DNA of 64,000 nucleotides, taken from NCBI GenBank assembly GCA_004352715.1, contig SCFE01000060.1:1119030-1183029 (forward strand), written 5' to 3'. The first letter of the stretch is position 1; the number at the start of each line of letters is the position of its first letter. This DNA comes from Hofstenia miamia. Its lineage: Eukaryota; Xenacoelomorpha; Acoela. A model generated the notes under the pieces. It had not been told where the DNA came from, made no database searches, and saw nothing but the letters and a program-made list of their open reading frames with translations. The position numbers and the translations under genes are program-made. Shown here piece by piece: positions 45,119 to 57,620 of the stretch.

Positions 45119-45126
45119 GTTATAAG

Positions 45127-46245
45127 CATAGCCGGCTCGTGCGTGTAAGCAAGGCAAGCAGTGCTTGCCTAATAATTTTTTAATAAATGAATTTCATTCT
45201 TAATTGTATGAATTTATATCTATCCAATTGTACAAATCGTAAATTCTTAGTTTGCGTTAAAACAACATTCATTACGATTTGCTTTAAAAAAAATTAAATG
45301 ATTGCGCCACAGCAAGCAGATGCCTTAATGTTAGCAAGGCAAGCAATCCGTTCATTGATTCGCATTGATCGAAACACTGTTGTTGTAAAAGAATCAGGCG
45401 AAATATTTTCGTTCCATACAATAACCCAAACGTAAACATGATATTATTTAAATATCAATCAGAAACATTGCTCTATTCAAGCAGTGCCGGAAACAGAATA
45501 TATTTGAGCAAGGCCCCTATCTGGAACAATGACTTTTTCCGCATTTATTATCCTTGCACAAATTCTTAAATAAGAATACGATAGCCATTTGTTTTTCTTT
45601 GACAGAAATGTTGAAAATTTATAGGAATTGTTAAGGCAAGACGAATTTTTTCTACTAATGTGCAACCAATTTTTTCAAAAATCAAATGAAACTTTGATAA
45701 TTTAAGAAAGACATATTTTGATATAAATTGGCGTCTTATGCCTATGCACCCAAATGGAGGCCAGTTTCACATCCCTATGCAAATGCCGTTTTATAGAATT
45801 TAAATGTGATTGCCCTCAAGTAATAGTATCATTCGCATCGCTAAAATTGTAAATCGATAAAATTCGTAACGATATTTTGAAATGCCTGATTTGTCGACTG
45901 CCTTAGCTGAAATTTGTAAATATCTGATTTAATACAAACTATTGGATTTCGAGCAGCGTCTGCAGAATGATTATTTTCTGTTTAAAGCAAATTCAAAAAA
46001 ATTTAGGAGTAACTGATTAGGGGAGAAAAAACTAAAATTATTTGTAATTTTTCTTGAAAATATTTTACTAAATGAACTGCAGGATTAATCTTATTTTTAT
46101 AATAATAATATTACAAATATCTTTTTGAAAAACTCGCCTCAGGGATTTCACATATAAATATATTTTTCGTCGTTTACTATTTATCCTAATTTGACTCCTT
46201 AAAAATATTTGCTTGCCTAGCTTTTGCAAGCACGAGCCGCCACTG
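45127..46245. mobile_element. Non-autonomous hAT element, 1119 bp
   Basis: The left end is CATAGCCGGCTCGTGC and the right end read inward is CAGTGGCGGCTCGTGC; both lead into GCAAGGCAAGC-like sequence. GTTATAAG at 45119-45126 and 46246-46253 is a perfect 8-bp target duplication. No transposase frame is recognised. A fragment of the same family lies at 37455-37572. Confidence 0.9.
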
Positions 46246-46949
46246 GTTATAAGAACATTTCAAGGTTATGTAAGGATTTTTTGAGATAAAATTAGTAGCA
46301 CTATGTAATTCAGCGCATCACAAGTAACACTTGCGATACAAAAAACTAGCGTTTATGGTTTTTCACTATTAAATATGTGATGTCGATGTTTAGAACTTGG
46401 CCCATTTCCAATTGTAAATTTTGAGTTAAAGCAATCAAATTATTAGAATATATTATTTGTAACTAACATAGATTTTGAAAGTCATTGCTAGTGATACGAA
46501 ACCAATATCTGGAAGTTTTGGGACTGTACCTTCAAATGGCTCTATACAGGTGCTCTGTATCTGGTATAACAGGATTATTCCCTTAGAAATTTTTTTTGAC
46601 TGATTTTACAATTCAAGTAACTATCAGTATTATTGGATTAGTAACCAGTGTTTTTATAAAATTTGTTGCGAGTAATGATACGATTTATTTCAAAAAAATT
46701 AATAATTATGTTTAAATGAAGTGAAAATTATTTTTCTATGCAGTAAGCTAAATATTTTTTAGTGAGCGGTTACAATATCAGTCGGCCCCTGTACAATGTG
46801 TCCTTTTCATCACAATAAAAATATTTATTACATATTTCAACGGAGATGATGTAACATTGAATACATACATGACTTCAAGAATATAATTTACATTATTCAA
46901 TTGTAAATTCATTCGTTCTGATCTATTTCATATAGAGAAGAAATTATTA

Positions 46950-47575
46950 AATGTAGTAGTAGTAGTAAATAGATTTATTCACTAAAAATAAATAAAAATT
47001 ATGCAAATACACTATTTATAGTAATCAAAATTGTTACAGCAACTACATAGAACAAATCTTGAGCTTCGGTAAGACATAATTTTACTGTTAAACTGGTTTA
47101 CAAATGAAAGTAAATCAAGTCGACGTTGTAAATTCAAAAGGCTTTGACAATTTGTCTAAAGAAAAGTTAAATTTGATTTGCTTAGTCATTGTATAGCTAC
47201 TTTTTGACCGTCCAGGTAATGTTCAAGATTCTTAATACGCAAACGATTTCTTTAAACGTCACCTTGTAGCAGATCATAGCGCTTTTTAAAGGTGCCTTTT
47301 CAGTATTCCGATCAGAAGGAGATAGCTTTGGTTTAATAAATACTTTGACTGGAGTAAAGTTCTTCATTCAATAATATTTAGAACGCATATAGCGTTTATT
47401 CCAATTTGAACCGACATCCACAACAAGGGTCCTCAGTCTCCCCGTCTTAAGCTGACCAAGGCAAAAAATGTCACATACTAGTGACCCCGAAATCGTAGAT
47501 GGGGCATCCAAGAAAACCTTAAATTTAATGACAATTATGTCCAATAAATTTGTAATATGTCGGGAAAGCATGACA
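46950..47575 (-). other. Possible LINE 3' tail with (CTA)n
   Basis: On the minus strand AATAAATCTATTTACTACTA followed by more CTA units ends at about 46953, resembling the short tandem tails of CR1/RTE-like LINEs. The upstream frame (47571-47368, minus) shows no recognisable domain. Confidence 0.3.
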
Positions 47576-47739
47576 CTACCTGCTATTTAGACTACATAAA
47601 TGTAATATATGTATTTAGTTTGAGAAATATATATGTCCAGACATTATAAATTTTTCAACATCCCATTTTATTGCGTGCCATTTTAGTTACTGTGATTAAT
47701 TTCCAACAAACCATTTAATTTTCAATCTAGAGAAGTTAA

Positions 47740-48207
47740 CACATTTCCTGCGACAGTCATAAGAGCTGTTATCCATGTGCTACTATAGCTTCAGTATCAT
47801 AAGAGCAATTGAAGGGAGAAGTTGTCAGTGTTTATCTCTCATATAATAGTCTTTCATTAGGTAAGAAAACCTGTTTCCCACCGGTGTGTCCCATTGCATT
47901 TAAATGGAAATTTTAGTATTCCGATGTGATGGGACCCACCGGTGGGTCCCATCTTATAGAAAATACTCAGTCTTATAGGAAAAATTTCTTAGCTTTGCAT
48001 CAGAACTTTTTGCAATATTTCTTCTTTGCAGGGGTATATTTTAACCCTTTGATAACATTACTAGAGCCTTAAAATAATAATTAAAAGAAAAGTATTGAAA
48101 TGTTTTAGAAAATAAAAAAATATTCTATTGGGACCCACCGGTGGGTCACATCGCACCAATTGGCAAAACAGTGTGACCCACTGGTGTGTCCCATCGCAGG
48201 AAACGTG
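47740..48207. mobile_element. piggyBac-type MITE, 468 bp, TTAA duplication
   Basis: The left end CACATTTCCTGCGA and the right end read inward, CACGTTTCCTGCGA, differ at one base. TTAA lies at 47736-47739 and 48208-48211. Internal ACCGGTGGGTCCC-type palindromes occur near 47880, 47938, 48134 and 48179. No transposase. Confidence 0.85.
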
Positions 48208-48249
48208 TTAATGAATGCGGCATGGTGAAATAATGGTTGTTTAGCATAT

Positions 48250-48990
48250 AATGTGAAATGTAATCCTACATAAAAGCACTAGCCCTAACCCTGACAATTT
48301 TCCGGAAATCTGTATGATAAATTTTTTCACGTCAAATACCAGCTTTCAAAATATCAAACATTATTGTTAAATATTATGACCCAAAATTCATTGAATTGCT
48401 TAAATAATGCATAAATATGAGCTTTTAAATTACTTAAGAATGGAAATTATGCACAATGTGACATTTTATGACCTAAAAATGATTACTTACATAGAAGTTG
48501 AGCTTCCTAGACAATTTATGCTAATGGGAAAATGTTTCTTTTATGACTTTTGTATGCGCTGATAATAACCTTCCTAAATGAGCAAAAAAATAGTAACGAA
48601 GTCCTTCGTATTAAATTGACAGATATTTCACTATACAACACTAGTAATGTCATGAAAGCCATACCATATACCGCAGTATTTCGAGCATGCCGATTTCATT
48701 TCTGCAGTCCATGTTCGTCTGTCACCCTCCAGTTTCTAGTAAATACGACATGGCAGATGTATTTCTACCAAACATAAGCATCATTGCACAATGTTTTGCT
48801 TCTATGAAAAGAGAATTACACTCTTTTTGATATAATCCAAAAAAGTACGCCCACCAAACTCAAATTTGAAAAATAGTAAAAAAGTGCTAATAATTTTCAA
48901 TATTTGGGAATTACATTAAAAATCTTTAATAACTTATTGAAGATTTCTAGTTTTAGGTGTCACTGCAGTAAATTCTTACCGAATTTTATT
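48250..48990. other. No recognised feature
   Basis: A 75-residue plus-strand frame (48550-48777) is not recognised. Confidence 0.4.
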
Positions 48991-48992
48991 CC

Positions 48993-49345
48993 ATGTTCAT
49001 CATATATGAGGATATGAGCATTGATTTTGGAATTCTAACTAGGGATTTTTTTATAATTAAGCTATCTATTTCTTCTCGTGCTTGTATTGCTGCTAATTAC
49101 ATCTTGAGTCGCAACCCTCCAACAGCGATTGATTTCTTTTCCCCGCCACCGAGCTTCAAGAAATCTTTGATGACTTTCCTCTTTGCTGAGCCCTTCTCCA
49201 ACTTCGCCTACTCTTCCATTTGCTCCTATTTCATCTCCTGTGACTGTCCTCGCTGCCGTAAAACTTGAATTGTTTTTATTTTTGTTGTGTATGCCTTCAG
49301 CGGCTAAATAAAGTCATTGATTATTATTATTATTATTATTATTAA
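48993..49345 (+). other. Possible LINE 3' end with (ATT)n tail
   Basis: A GC-richer frame (to the stop at 49268; ends ISCDCPRCRKT) is followed by AATAAAGTCATTGATTATTA and an (ATT)n run. The layout fits the 3' end of a non-LTR element with a short-repeat tail, but no reverse-transcriptase motif is visible. Confidence 0.35.
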
Positions 49346-49349
49346 ATGA

Positions 49350-50493
49350 TTATTAAAATATATATATATTATGCAGATTTTAAAGTTACATCAAATTATT
49401 TTCTGGTATAAAATTACAAATTTCTACTCTCAAATTCATTGTAAGGGAGGAAACGACTGAAAACTAACCTTGTAAATAGCCGATTTCCCTTTTAGAATCT
49501 ATTAGCATAGCCAAGTTAATACAAGAACTGAATTACAATTTGCTAATTAATTTAATATTCTAGTTTTACCCCTTTCTTAAATGTTTTGTATACTCTCATC
49601 ATAGTTATTCATATCATTGATAACTTGTTTATTATCTATGAAGTGTTTCAATAGCAAGTCTATTCCATAGTTGGTATACTATAAATATATAGCAAAAATT
49701 TCAAATTGACTGACTACTACTAATATGTTTTAATAACCATTTGCCCTATTATGATACCATGCAATGTTAATTTTTCAACAAGCTTACTAAGTACAATCCC
49801 TAGTGTACATGTACATGTGGCAGGCCCTGTTTACAAGACACTGGAAGGTGATAGACTAAAATTGATTGGAGAAATTAGATCGGCGCGGTCAAATTAGAAT
49901 CGAGCATTGTATAGCTTTCATGAATTTTTCTTAAAATTGAAATTTTTTGGTCATTTTAAATTTATTTACACATTTTACCGCATGAGACAAGTTTTTAGGC
50001 ATGTAGACCAACAAATATTTTCACATTCAAATTGAATATAAGTGAAGTCAAATTAGAACAGCCATGTAACAAATCAGTTTTCTGCTTGGTATACGAAGTA
50101 CACCTATTGTTAAGTCTCAAGTTATTTTTTTATTGTTTTTTTATGAATATATTAGTATATTTTTATTGGGCTTCTTCTTAAAGTCTACTCTGGTTTTGTT
50201 ACAACCATGACTGATTACAGGAAATTTAGCATTAAGATTAAAAGTTACGCATTAAATCATTGAATCTTTTAGTATTTTTTAGACGTTCCAGTCTGCAGTC
50301 ATTCTTAATGAATTATGCATGCTATTTGTTCTCCCAGTACATTGAAGATTGCAATAATAATTTCTCAGTGAATAATATATTATTGTAGAAATATTTGGGT
50401 GTTATATTGTGGTGTTATAGCTATTCCTTAATCATAATTTAGATATTTATGTTGCTGCAATGGAACAGACTACTTCTCCCATCGGTATTATTT

Positions 50494-50495
<2 letters not shown>
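49350..50495. other. No recognised feature
   Basis: AT-rich DNA with no supported gene. Confidence 0.4.
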
Positions 50496-50497
<2 letters not shown>

Positions 50498-50527
<30 letters not shown>

Positions 50528-50725
50528 TGTTGCTGGGTATATGAGTATTTTTCGATTTGTCCTCAGCGCCAGTTTTGAGCAAAAATCCATATACCCAGCG
50601 CCAGCATACAATATGAGGCCTCAAAAAAATCAAATTTTGGCCTTTCCGACTTTCAAAAACCCACATATCCAGCGCCAGAAGTGGTTCTGGGGCCAGTATA
50701 TATTTTCTGAAATATATCCGCGCCA

Positions 50726-50765
<40 letters not shown>
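50498..50765. mobile_element. (TA)n-bounded element with GCGCTGGGTATA motifs
   Basis: It lies between (TA)14 and (TA)18. Plus-strand GCTGGGTATATGAG is near 50530. Reverse-complement forms are ATACCCAGCGCCAGC near 50590, ATATCCAGCGCCAG near 50665 and ATCCGCGCC near 50716. The word GCGCTGGGTATA differs at two positions from the GCGCTAAGTATA of the 10.4-kb element. Confidence 0.55.
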
Positions 50766-50767
<2 letters not shown>

Positions 50768-50889
50768 AAATCAGTGTCACTTGTATCTTCCGTTTGCAAT
50801 TTGAGTAAAGATTCTCTTATGAAAATAAATTTTAACAAAACAAAAGAATTACCTATTTGTCTTTTTTATTACTAACTGCAATTTATATA

Positions 50890-51490
50890 GAAAATATTCA
50901 AATTGAACGAGTAAAAGCATGCAAGCTTCTTGGTGTTGTTTTACAAAATAATTTAAAATGGACAGAAAATACGAATTACATTGTTAAAAAGAAGCAAAAA
51001 GACTTCCCTGTATTACACTTCTAAAAAGATCAGGTGCATCAATTTCAGAATTAGTTTTAATTTATAAGACCATGTATTACACTTCTAAAAAGATCAGGCG
51101 CATCAATTTCAGAATTAGTTTTAATTTATAAGACCATGATTCGACCAATATTAGAATATTGCTCTCCTGTTTGGAATTATGCCTTAACTCAAAAGGAAAT
51201 TGCCTCAATTGAACGTATTCAGAGACGTGCCTTTAAAATCTTAAAACCATCATTAAATTATATGGAAGTGTGCATTGATCTACAATGCCTAGCTCTTAAT
51301 AAACGTAGAAAAATGCATTGTAAATCAATATGAAAAAACCTTGAAAGGCCAGAACATCCACTTCATTACTTTATTCCAAAATTAAAACGAACAAACTATA
51401 ATTTTCGATATACTCGCAATTACACAATACCTGCTAGAACAAACAGATTGTTAAACAGCTTTGCAGTTCAATCATCAAAAGAAATTCTAT
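50890..51490 (+). pseudogene. CR1/L2-type LINE reverse transcriptase, 3' end
   Basis: The plus strand reads IERVKACKLLGVVLQNNLKW, then after a frame break TMIRPILEYCSPVWNYALTQ, KEIASIERIQRRAFKILKPS, a stop, and ERPEHPLHYFIPKL ... PARTNRLLNSFAVQSSKE. This is the thumb and C-terminal part of a CR1/L2-clade reverse transcriptase. A 62-bp internal tandem duplication (about 51010-51072 and 51073-51135, CTTCTAAAAAGATCAGG) adds further damage. An AATAATAATAA run and (TA)n arrays follow. Confidence 0.85.
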
Positions 51491-51585
51491 AAAATCATAA
51501 TAATAATAACTTTTGTTAATTTCATTTTGGTATATTTTTGTACTTTGTATATTCGACCTAAGGGTCGCAAAAAGTCAAATATATA

Positions 51586-51629
<44 letters not shown>

Positions 51630-51635
51630 GATATG

Positions 51636-51669
<34 letters not shown>

Positions 51670-53365
51670 AAAATACTAACAAATTTTAAAGGTTGAGCCT
51701 GCAACTAAATGTATGGTTAAATAACTCAAAATTACCTGGATCATTTTCGTTTAGGTTACACTGGAGAATTTTTCCGACTAATACTTGCTATAGAAACCAC
51801 GTTGTTTAGTACGCTTGACTCAAAGGAATATTTCAGACGGTCCGCTCTCTCTGATCAAACCTCTATAATTAATGCTAAAGCATAATGATCGTCTGAATAT
51901 TTTCCAGAGACTAATGATTTCTGGAACAGGGAAATCAAACTGTATACAATATCCAGATTTTTGTATTCTAGACACGCTTAAGACGATTCAATTTTATAGT
52001 GGTACTTAAATCGAATGTGTTTTAATTTATACGTGTATGCAATAATTATATCAAAAATATAAATATTTAGTTTCCCTGCACCCGTCTATATTGTTCATAT
52101 CGTTAAAATATAAATATGTACATTACATCAAATTCAGGAACCACATTGAAAAATAAGAGAAACAATTCAAATACGTCAAAAACTAAACGTAATATAACAT
52201 CTACGAATTGCAATATAATCGTCGTATCGTTGCAATCCTACCATTATTGTGTTGAACTGACGATGACTGGAGGCACTCAAAACTTGTCAATACATTAGTG
52301 ATGTGCAGTTTTTTTAATATAACCATCGAAGTACTCTTTTCCCCGAACCCGAGAAAATATTCTTTGCGGCTATTAAGCATTTTAAAAATTTTCAACAAAA
52401 ATTCCAACACGCTTACAATTATTATATGTTAATTTTTCAACTTATGCAAAATACACATAACGCGTAATGGGAAGCTAAACCGTGCTCGGCGGTAATACTC
52501 GTACGTCCATAGCCCTGCTATATATAACATTTTGCAAGCGATTTTTAAAAATGTTTTGTGTATTAATTATTATTTACATTTCCTTAATCCAGAACATGAG
52601 ATTCAAAATCGCTAAATGCGATCCTTTTTGAAGTTAATTTTTTATTTATCTCTTTATGAATGGATTTAAGAAGTTATTTCTCTTTGCAAATTTTGCACAA
52701 AATAGCAGTGTGACTATTTCTATTGTAGTTTTAGATTTTTATATTATAAACTATTCAATATATGTTGAAAGCTTAAGGTTAAAATTCATGCTAGTCGATG
52801 TGTAGCGAATTGTCAGCATTTTAAGCATCATATTACACAATCAGCACAAGTATGAATGTTTTGTATTTTTCCCTTCTGTTTATTTTGATAGTCATTGAAA
52901 ATTGCTTTTTATTATTGTAATAGCNCAATATTAGAATATTGCTCTCCTGTTTGGAATTATGCCTTAACTCAAAAGGAAATTGCCTCAATTGAACGTATTC
53001 AGAGACGTGCCTTTAAAATCTTAAAACCATCATTAAATTATATGGAAGTGTGCATTGATCTACAATGCCTAGCTCTTAATAAACGTAGAAAAATGCATTG
53101 TAAATCAATATGAAAAAACCTTGAAAGGCCAGAACATCCACTTCATTACTTTATTCCAAAATTAAAACGAACAAACTATAATTTTCGATATACTCGCAAT
53201 TACACAATACCTGCTAGAACAAACAGATTGTTAAACAGCTTTGCAGTTCAATCATCAAAAGAAATTCTATAAAATCATAATAATAATAACTTTTGTTAAT
53301 TTCATTTTGGTATATTTTTGTACTTTGTATATTCGACCTAAGGGTCGCAAAAAGTCAAATATATA

Positions 53366-53409
<44 letters not shown>

Positions 53410-54096
53410 GATATGTACATATATATATATATATATATATANAGGCACTCAAAACTTGTCAATACATTAGTGATGTGCAGTTTTTTTAATATAACCATCG
53501 AAGTACTCTTTTCCCCGAACCCGAGAAAATATTCTTTGCGGCTATTAAGCATTTTAAAAATTTTCAACAAAAATTCCAACACGCTTACAATTATTATATG
53601 TTAATTTTTCAACTTATGCAAAATACACATAACGCGTAATGGGAAGCTAAACCGTGCTCGGCGGTAATACTCGTACGTCCATAGCCCTGCTATATATAAC
53701 ATTTTGCAAGCGATTTTTAAAAATGTTTTGTGTATTAATTATTATTTACATTTCCTTAATCCAGAACATGAGATTCAAAATCGCTAAATGCGATCCTTTT
53801 TGAAGTTAATTTTTTATTTATCTCTTTATGAATGGATTTAAGAAGTTATTTCTCTTTGCAAATTTTGCACAAAATAGCAGTGTGACTATTTCTATTGTAG
53901 TTTTAGATTTTTATATTATAAACTATTCAATATATGTTGAAAGCTTAAGGTTAAAATTCATGCTAGTCGATGTGTACCGAATTGTCAGCATTTTAAGCAT
54001 CATATTACACAATCAGCACAAGTATGAATGTTTTGTATTTTTCCCTTCTGTTTATTTTGATAGTAATTGAAAATTGCTTTTTATTATTGTAATAGC
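51146..54096. repeat. Interleaved assembly duplication (LINE end and flank)
   Basis: 51146-51661 is repeated as 52926-53441, and 52271-52924 as 53443-54096, with Ns at 52925 and 53442. The order is A, B, D, N, A', N, D', where B (51662-52270) has no second copy. Either the second haplotype lacks B or a (TA)n collapse was spliced in. Confidence 0.85.
51596..51662. repeat. Paired (TA)n arrays
   Basis: Two TA runs separated by TGTAGATATGTACA, duplicated at 53373-53441. Confidence 0.9.
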
Positions 54097-54137
54097 TTTT
54101 CTGAAACTTGCTGTAAATTCAAAATCAATTGTTTTAG

Positions 54138-54173
54138 AATCCAATGATGATGCAGCTTGCACAGAACCCAGAG
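54138..54173 (+). CDS. Microexon of the candidate phase-1 gene (36 nt)
   Basis: Acceptor CAATTGTTTTAG, donor CAGAG|GTAATT. In phase 1 it reads SNDDAACTEPR, starting with AA (with the preceding G gives Glu) and leaving one G. It is in frame with the exons at 35106 and 59941. Confidence 0.45.
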
Positions 54174-54276
54174 GTAATTTTCAATTCTTTATTCTATTTT
54201 AAGACATAGCATGATTTTAATGTTGATTTTAAACAAGAAAACTGCATCCCTCTAATATTTCTTTTTGTTTTTGAAG

Positions 54277-54323
54277 TGAGGGGCGAGGGTGACGAGCTGC
54301 TTTCTGAAATAATAGGAATTTAA
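54277..54323 (+). CDS. Possible alternative terminal exon
   Basis: A strong acceptor (TTTTTGTTTTTGAAG) opens a frame that, in the same phase, reads RGEGDELLSEIIGI and then TAA at 54321-54323. With the preceding G it would add Val. It could end a short isoform 100 bp after the previous exon. Confidence 0.3.
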
Positions 54324-54645
54324 GCGCTGCCTGCGTCATTATCACCTATATATTTAAGGTTTTCATTTCATTTTTTAACGATTTGTCTCTTAAAAATGCC
54401 ATGAGAAATTCTTAAACAAATATGCTATTCAATATAATTACCTAATCAGTTGTATGCGAAAATTTATCAGACTATAATTAGGTCAAGGTTACCTAACCAG
54501 CAATTTTTTATAATTGATTTACAACTTGTGAAAATTCCCCAGGATTCTCGTCTAAGGAATTTGGGTCATAAGCTAGCCTCAATGTAATGGATTATTCTAT
54601 TTGTCTATTTTTGGAAAGTAAGGCTTGTTGAAAACAACACCAAAC

Positions 54646-55494
54646 CAGAGATGGAACCGGCTACCGGCCGGCCGAGGCCGGTTGGACCGGGGCCGGCAAT
54701 TTACCGGCCTGCAGCCACTTTTAAATTTCATCAAAGGCCGGTAAAATTACCGGCCGAAATTATAAAAAATATTCTTGTTTTTTATTATAAACAGGGAATA
54801 CTTTGTTTAGTTTAGGAGGAATTTCTATTAAAATCGAAAAAAATATTATACTATAAGCAATTTACAGTATTGCAATTTGAATAATAATTACATTTACATT
54901 CTGGAATCTCTCCTAAATTTTGCTACAAACGGAGTTGTTCTGCTTTTTGATAGGGTAATTTTACTTTAGTTTTCTATGGAACTTACTAATAATATTAAAA
55001 GAACCTGTTTATAATACTGAAAATATAATTTATAAGATTTACGCTTGAAATTTGAGAGACCTCATTCAAATAAAGCAACTGGAAGCCTTGCATTTAATTA
55101 ATATTGGAAGGGGACGCTCAAAATATATTTGAAGGATGCAGAAAAACATGCAAAGTAAACTAACTAAATAAAAACTAAAACGTTCACAATTTTCCATTCA
55201 CTGAAAGTGAAAACAGCTGATTAAAGTTATAAAAAATATCAAAATTGTGCTTTGGTAGAAATATAGTTATAATAGATTGAAATTTGCATTATCAGCTCTA
55301 TGAATCGCCATGTGTAAAACAGCTTATGTTTATATTTATATATATATATATATACAATGTACTTGCATAGATTAAATATAAAATGCAAATATAATTTACC
55401 GGCCAAAACAGGCCGAAAACCGGCCCGCCGGTATTAGCTGTTGCCGGCCAACTACCGGCCCCGGCCTTAAAATTTCCGGCCGGTTCCAACTCTG
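54646..55494. mobile_element. hAT element, 849 bp, perfect 8-bp duplication
   Basis: The left end CAGAGATGGAACCGGC and the right end read inward, CAGAGTTGGAACCGGC, are inverted repeats. CACCAAAC at 54638-54645 and 55495-55502 is an exact 8-bp target duplication. Subterminal regions are packed with CCGGCC words. No transposase. Confidence 0.9.
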
Positions 55495-55608
55495 CACCAA
55501 ACGTTATATTTTGAAGTTTCTCTAAGACGTACTTGGGAATCACTTACACAATGCGCTTGTTTGAATGAAGATACATTTATTAGCATTTTATGAAAAAAAA
55601 ACGTTTTN

Positions 55609-55876
55609 GTAAAATTACCGGCCGAAATTATAAAAAATATTCTTGTTTTTTATTATAAACAGGGAATACTTTGTTTAGTTTAGGAGGAATTTCTATTAAA
55701 ATTGGAAAATTTTTCCGGCCAACTTCCGGCCCCGGCCTTAAAATTTCCGGCCGGTTCCAACTCTGCCCCAAACCTTATTTTTTTAAATTTCTCCAAGACG
55801 TAATTGGGAATCAATTACACAATGCGCTTGTTTGAATGAAGATACATTTATTAGCATTTTATGAAAAAAAAACGTT
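55609..55876. repeat. Second allele of the hAT element, internally deleted
   Basis: After the N at 55608 the sequence repeats 54741-54835, then jumps directly to the right end of the element and its flank (compare 55443-55607), with scattered substitutions. This looks like the other haplotype, where about 600 bp of the element interior are missing. Confidence 0.75.
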
Positions 55877-55879
55877 TTT

Positions 55880-57390
55880 CAAATTTGATCCAGCTTTTTT
55901 TATTAGAAGGGGGTTTTAGAAATAATAATTTTTTACTTATTGCAAAAAATACTCAGTGACGATGTCAGAATTATCTAAATTTTACTGAAAATAAATCACG
56001 TTTAAATCACACCGTTAGCTTTTTACTGCTCTTAATTATCACATATATTTGGAGTTAACTCATTAATTTCCATTAAGTGTCATAGACAACCTATTAAGCA
56101 ACACAGCACACAATATCTACCATTTCTATTTGAATGAACTCTTTTCCATTGTCGAACTTGCTATTGACCTACGAGGAGATCTTCTTCGCGCCCTTTTTAT
56201 ATTTATTTTTTCGTAGAAAATTTAAAAACCAAAACGATCTATAAAGCCTTGTTAATGACAAAGCTTTAACGTAAATTTATTTATTAATCACCGTGCTGTC
56301 TATAGATGAAATATGCATTCGCTGTGAGTGTGAGTTTGGACTATCACTTCCTCGAATACAAATGAATTTTGCTATACAACAGTTGGAACTGTTTTTATTT
56401 ATGTTAATATATTTCAAATGTAATTGGTTTTTAAATACTTTGCTTGCTTGGCGGAAATTTAAAAATTATTTTGTATAATATGTGATTTGATTCCATGATT
56501 GACATACATTTAGCTTAGCAAATATTTGTTATACAAAGTCCATCTCTCGCTAAACGCTATGTAACGATTAAATCACATGTTATTGCGAATTGTGTTAATT
56601 TAAAAAGTCTGATTTTATAAAGAGACTAAAATTTAAGAAAAATGCTAGCAGGTTCAAAATGCTTGAAAATGTCAATAAAAATGGATCAATGATTTCAAGT
56701 TAATCTTGTTTATTTATGACTTCTCTTGACTTGGTTCCTCTCAAGTCCAACAATGCAATGCTATTTTTCGGTTTCAACCAATAATTTGTTTATCAGTTGA
56801 TAATTTTGTTAATGTTGATATTTAAACTTTGAGAAATTTCTTTTCAATGCAACATTTAACCTTATAACTTTTAACTCTATATTAAATTCCTGTTAAGCTT
56901 TTTGAAAATTACCAATTGTTTGATAAGCACAGTTGGAATGGGGTACAGAATTTGGAAGCGACACCGAACCGATTTTTTAAACACGTACCCGAAATTTCCC
57001 AAAATGCACAGCATCTTGCCCGAATCTTACCACAAATGCCGGACGACAAAGGGAACTTCAAAATTTCAAACGAATGATAATGTATTGTTCTCCTTTTCGA
57101 CTCTTAATGCACTGATTATTAAATCTCATGCTTCGGTTGGGTGAACTTACCGGAAACCGTATTCGATTTTTCTAGGGTTTTGTAATCGAACCGAATCCAA
57201 ATCTGTTGAAAAGCCCATTGAAATCATTGTCGTTGCAACGTTTCTCCAAACTTGATAAGATTATGAGAAGCAATCGACCAACACATTGATTACTTAAATC
57301 CCTTTCGTTTCAAATGGTTTTTGAGTGTTCATAAATATGAACTTTTTGGTATATAATTCATTATGGCAGCAGATTATCGAACAAAGTAGA
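55880..57390. other. No recognised feature
   Basis: AT-rich DNA. Frames at 56293-56478 and 56902-57144 are not recognised. Confidence 0.4.
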
Positions 57391-57397
57391 GACAGTT

Positions 57398-57620
57398 CTA
57401 GTAAATTCCAATAATTTCAAATTCTTTGAGTTTCTTTTCTTTTTTAATTATTCTAAAATTATTAAAGTTTGTTAATGTAATTTTATATATTTTACAGCTC
57501 AAGAGGTTAAGAGCATATGATCTGTTTGGCATAATTATTTTTATTGCTCGCTTCTGAACCTGCTCAATTTTTGTGTTTAGCTTAATCAAGAAAATGATGC
57601 CATATCTGGCAGCATTTCTC
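57398..57620 (-). pseudogene. LINE reverse transcriptase C-terminal fragment
   Basis: The minus strand reads RYGIIFLIKLNTKIEQVQKR, then AIKIIMPNRSYALNLLS. The 'IE.VQKRA+KII' phrase marks the region after the catalytic core in CR1/L2-like reverse transcriptases. Confidence 0.65.

Noticed and set aside
46950-46985. GTAGTAGTAG run as an independent functional microsatellite
   Set aside because: It is better read on the other strand as the (CTA)n tail of a LINE-like element after AATAAA; evidence remains weak.
50439-50838. Overlapping frames of 60-115 codons with YIYIYI runs
   Set aside because: They are translations of (TA)n arrays and the GCGCTGG element in several frames on both strands, with no domain.
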